From positions 1 through 23,912 of IMG/VR virus record IMGVR_UViG_3300025769_000841: DNA of 23,912 nucleotides; one strand, written 5' to 3'. The number at the start of each line of letters is the position of its first letter. Position 1 is the stretch's first letter. Positions 21,601-23,912 of this stretch are shown here, piece after piece. This DNA is from a virus. Below the pieces are notes generated by a model. The model was not told the origin of the DNA. It did no database searches and was given only the letters and a program-made list of their open reading frames with translations. The translations under genes and the position numbers were made by a program.

Positions 21601-23426
21601 AAGCTTTTGGAGGTAAAGCAGGTGATGTAAGATTGTTTGTATTACCACATGAAAGGACAGAAGATTTTAAAGCAAAGATTCAATACGACCAATCTCAGGA
21701 GACTAAGATGTGGGATTACACTCCTACTAAAGCAGCTACATTTAATAACGGCATGAAACATTTTGTTATAAATCAAAGAAAAAGTGAGTGGTCTTTACTA
21801 TACCCAATAAACTTAAATGGAGGAGTTACTCCTGTAAGTAGCACAGTAGGATTTCAAGCTCAACAACCATTTTTAGAAGTAACTGGATTTGATAATGTTG
21901 GAAATGGTGCTCCTGCTGATAGCAATGCTAGAATAAGCGCTCCTGTAAGTCCGGGTCAGTCTGATTTTATAGGTTGGTGGAAAGTAGCTCCTAATGGAAG
22001 TTTAGATTATAATGAAACTAATAAAGAAGCTTTAGGCCCAGACTATTTATATTATAGTTTTTCTTTAGTATATGACGGACATCAAGAATCTCCATTATCT
22101 TCTAGCTTAGGCTCTAGTGTAGATTCTAATAGTGGATGGACAGTTCAAACTAATAAAGATAGTTTAAATGTTAAAATTGTAATAAACGATATTAAAAATA
22201 TATCAAAAAGAGTATCTCATATAAATATTTACAGGTCTAAGAACAGAACAGATGTTCCATTTGCAAAAGCATTTTATCAGTTAGTAGAACAAATTTCATT
22301 AGATGATGTAAGATGGGTAGAAGATGGAAGCGTTGATGATAAATGGACATGTACTATTGTTGACCTTGGTAAAACTGGTGAAACATATGAAACAAGAACT
22401 GGTGTGTCAGAGTTGCTTGAGAATACAATGCCTCATTATGGCTTGTCTGCAGAAGGAGATGGATATCTATTTGTAAGTCAAGCTTGGCATCAGTCACTAG
22501 ATGAAGCAACTAATTATATATTTAGGTCAAAGCCGGGTAAGTACTCTGTCTTTGATTGGAGTTCTGATTTTGTAGAATTACCTGAGTACCCTTCTGCTTT
22601 AAGTTATTACAACGGAAAGCTATTTGCATTTAGTGACTCTACAACATACTTAATAAACCCTAGAACCTTGGTAATAGAAGAAACATTTTTACAAGCTGGA
22701 TGTCTATCTAACTCTGCTATTGTGAGTTCTGATTATGGAATGTTTTGGGCTGACAAAAAGAGTATTTGGTTATATCAAGGAGCAAGAATACAAAATATAG
22801 GATTACCTATAGAACAAGGTATGGATTCTTCTTATAGAAATAGACATGATATAGCTGATAGTGTACATGTAGAATTTGATGCTTTAAGTAAGTGTTTTTG
22901 TGTTTTTCATAAACCTAAAAGACAATATACTACATTAACTGGAAGCGATGTAAATGACGGTCAGTTAACAGAAAGCAGTTACCAAGCTGCTGTATGGGCA
23001 TACCATATTGAAAAACAAAGGTGGGATTATTGGGTGCTAACAGACAATGTTGATGATGCAAAGCTAGGCAAGTCTACATATGCTACTTGCAGAGACTATA
23101 ATGGAGGAATTTTTTACATAAATAAGCATGGTTTATTTCAGTTAGGAGCAAGTAACTATAGAAAAGCATGGCATTGGATATCAAAAAACTTTGTAATGGG
23201 ATTTCCTACTCTTGATAAAAGATTTTATAAACTTAGAGCTGTATCTCAAAATGGTACTCCCGTATTAGAATATAAAGTAGATGATGCTTTAGTAGGCCTT
23301 GGTGTTGATACAAATGAAAAAATAGCAACTAAAAAAGGTAAAAGAATTAAAGTAGCTGTTAGAGCAGATGGGAATACAGCAGTTGATAGTATAGGTATAA
23401 TTTATAGGAAACCAAAGGCAAAGTAA
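18657..23426 (+). CDS. Giant tail/stopper protein with fibre, FN3-like and propeller-like parts
   Basis: 1589 residues, the largest gene here. About residues 82-148 contain a fibre-type module (GSGSGLKLNLEVHH, then HTAGTGYKIGDTIKVLG). Long beta-rich stretches follow to about 1100. Residues about 1129-1244 form a FN3-like domain (DYLYYSFSLVYDGHQES, INIYRSKNRTD). From about 1305 there is a propeller-like region (LPEYPSALSYYNGKLFAFSD, TYLINP, YGMFWADKKSIWLYQ, YKLRAVSQNGTPVLEYKV). This order, with a C-terminal propeller-like part, fits stopper or nozzle proteins of podoviruses. It probably closes the head and forms the tail tip with the preceding protein. No transmembrane segment. Beta-helix or enzymatic parts are not visible. 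Confidence 0.75.
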   Translation: MALASNTPNQWQGVQDAGITSISNKSSFLRLSGQFNGEKDTEYNIVIDELTSGLVTDLDFMVTTDVTGLTNGTYTNLATTTVSGSGSGLKLNLEVHHSKYDGGGANSVHTAGTGYKIGDTIKVLGTALGGASPAGDVTLTITSVTNSNLKYKVKKIVEGIDTAYGNLITPAEDINQSDDIGYGISLAWGSFAPFKLGEKIVFSYFANGSIASDMFCLKTKDGSHLIKFWNGTLSVQHDIDKKLPIDPDNIPTGAKKDNRIGVVSQNSRHADFAQINSKSVSIGLGDSKATPPKWVGMQQYKQWNKELVKDRMVIEDAELKIPADVPVLSDMVVLDVANWYNASNQKGGSSGAWTQDYLAGFIIGKPDLYLFRTSTGAFGPTYSVTSYIKYGVEDTQLVSPVAIATDGPHLFVLDDVGSGLVHCYKFTGAEDSGDTDSPTIASFDKYNSNWPYALPDTLKGIAQKKTKSGVPCSGASYTDIMVTPTDARFNTNNGGNGKIFIQASWIFNKDNDYTKYDDDPNNTWEPPIVGHTDDSQWLWAVDLANPAHPTGMTAQLDNNGRLLMENKSPALDKFYKINQVNIPPTTVRPQTVIHNAVIRGDYDITEGGHPQEATADSSNPNTTNVFETAPIYTNNNGSGILVQKGGLGVKIDNKEAGVLQTFRFGLTDIGEATRVGVTCVYASSDKSRYGDSVINKRKGHLQNESVLYAELISSSAYYSDSFLGGEFNTGANSSRDRLILSGGNSGTPKKVELAGLPASQVVSFNIVDGNATGFSKKPLIIPLAIDTLKNGYNSADAATQEDFDYGAKYYNTEERSLVMDNGKPSDVVRIMYHRDTNTSKSYLQTFLEDGTSITHDITTLYAADSLQTGNGANGWVKDTFFYKNPFHKQLDSFASSSHAGKSASEHMPGLFNSNKLSVGLVQHPRINYVQAALNAGKDGAKIAYRDRTTRSSDRYTDVLAATYANAGTLTAESSTVWSHWEQAFGGKAGDVRLFVLPHERTEDFKAKIQYDQSQETKMWDYTPTKAATFNNGMKHFVINQRKSEWSLLYPINLNGGVTPVSSTVGFQAQQPFLEVTGFDNVGNGAPADSNARISAPVSPGQSDFIGWWKVAPNGSLDYNETNKEALGPDYLYYSFSLVYDGHQESPLSSSLGSSVDSNSGWTVQTNKDSLNVKIVINDIKNISKRVSHINIYRSKNRTDVPFAKAFYQLVEQISLDDVRWVEDGSVDDKWTCTIVDLGKTGETYETRTGVSELLENTMPHYGLSAEGDGYLFVSQAWHQSLDEATNYIFRSKPGKYSVFDWSSDFVELPEYPSALSYYNGKLFAFSDSTTYLINPRTLVIEETFLQAGCLSNSAIVSSDYGMFWADKKSIWLYQGARIQNIGLPIEQGMDSSYRNRHDIADSVHVEFDALSKCFCVFHKPKRQYTTLTGSDVNDGQLTESSYQAAVWAYHIEKQRWDYWVLTDNVDDAKLGKSTYATCRDYNGGIFYINKHGLFQLGASNYRKAWHWISKNFVMGFPTLDKRFYKLRAVSQNGTPVLEYKVDDALVGLGVDTNEKIATKKGKRIKVAVRADGNTAVDSIGIIYRKPKAK

Positions 23427-23677
23427 TGGCTATAAAAAGTAGACAATTAAAAGAACTTGACATAAAAGAATTAAATAGTATATTAGAAAATATTTATCGT
23501 GAAATAAATCAAATATTATCAGTAGTTTCTGAACAAGATAATAAAGCTTTGGAAGAACCTGAAGGCTCTTTTAGAATAGAAAGAGATGGTAATACAGATA
23601 ATTATTTTTTAGAGTTTAAAGGAAAAAATGGATGGGTAAGCTCTGATGCGGCTACCTATAAGCTAAAGGAGAATTAA
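23426..23677 (+). CDS. Small virion protein, unknown
   Basis: 83 residues (TAATG junction with the giant tail gene). The N-terminal half is a charged coiled-coil-like helix (LKELDIKELNSILENIYREI) and the second half is beta-like (FRIERDGNTDNYFLEFKGKN, then GWVSSDAATYKLKEN), a hairpin ending often seen in small phage structural proteins. The stop is followed after one base by the next ATG. Function not recognised; a tail or fibre-base component is likely by position. Confidence 0.68.
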   Translation: MAIKSRQLKELDIKELNSILENIYREINQILSVVSEQDNKALEEPEGSFRIERDGNTDNYFLEFKGKNGWVSSDAATYKLKEN

Positions 23678-23678
23678 T

Positions 23679-23912
23679 ATGAGCATTTTTAAAGATTTTA
23701 GCATAAACAATCTTCTAGGTATAGAGAGCTCTGGTGAGAAAAGAAAAGATTTTCTACAAGATAGAAAAGTAGGAGAGTTTGAAGACTACTCTGAAAAATT
23801 TGGAGACCAAGCTACTAGATTTAATCAGATGTCTGAGGACTTTTTTAATCCTAATTCTGCATTAAATAATCAAAGATTTGGAATATTAAACGAAGCTATA
23901 CAAGACCAGACA
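23679..23912 (+). CDS. Probable internal or ejected virion protein, 3' end outside the window
   Basis: Only the first 78 codons are present, starting at ATG 23679 with AAGGAG (23666-23671) at 7-base spacing. The frame stays open to the end of the window. The visible part is polar and helical (MSIFKDFSINNLLGIESSGE, then FEDYSEKFGDQATRFNQMS), with no membrane segment. Position after the stopper gene suggests an internal or ejection protein of a podovirus, but no motif proves it. Confidence 0.6.
   Translation, partial: MSIFKDFSINNLLGIESSGEKRKDFLQDRKVGEFEDYSEKFGDQATRFNQMSEDFFNPNSALNNQRFGILNEAIQDQT

Noticed and set aside
1-23912. tRNA genes or integration (att) sites
   Set aside because: No cloverleaf-like segment and no integrase or repressor gene was seen; genes are too tightly packed to leave room for them.

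Overview
The window is a contiguous piece of an AT-rich tailed-phage genome (Caudoviricetes). It is most likely a short-tailed (podovirus-like) phage of a marine-type bacterium; the host cannot be told from the sequence. Supporting signs are a TerL with intact ATPase and nuclease motifs, a P22-like portal, a scaffold-like protein, a major capsid protein candidate, small connector-like genes, fibre genes of the type common in marine phages, and a 1589-residue tail protein followed by the start of another virion gene. No tape-measure, sheath or tube gene is visible. Every supported gene is on the + strand. Genes are packed with TAATG, ATGA, TAGTG or TTGA overlaps and no gap approaches 300 bases, so this looks like one late transcription unit depending heavily on translational coupling.

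Layout: 0-1.35 kb, end of a Lys-rich mini-gene, an M15-type endolysin and a terminase-small-subunit-like protein. 1.36-7.7 kb, TerL, portal, scaffold and capsid. 7.7-11.4 kb, small virion proteins (decoration-like and connector-like) with a strong GC hairpin at 8160-8179. 11.4-14.6 kb, three fibre-type genes separated by two short helical genes. 14.6-16.3 kb, small membrane and basic proteins, including holin- and spanin-like candidates and a DUF6321-like protein. 16.3-17.5 kb, a zinc-ribbon protein, a calcineurin-like phosphoesterase and a MazG-like small helical protein, several with non-ATG starts. 17.5-23.9 kb, tail/stopper proteins and the start of a probable internal virion protein.

Working together: TerS/TerL package DNA through the portal into a shell built by scaffold and capsid. 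The 8.6-11.2 kb genes would close the head and join it to the tail. The 11.4-14.6 kb genes would provide receptor-binding fibres, and the 17.5-23.4 kb genes the stopper or nozzle. The M15 peptidase plus the membrane proteins at 14.8-16.1 kb would form a physically divided lysis set.

The most unusual signal is that several virion proteins that are, in my recollection of related phages, single polypeptides appear here as adjacent genes: a connector (8615/9151), an adaptor (9876/10735, with an unrelated 198-residue gene between the halves) and a tail stopper (17508/18657). A second pattern is a repeated [short helical gene + fibre beginning MASWK] cassette. All functional calls come from reading motifs by eye; no database search was run.
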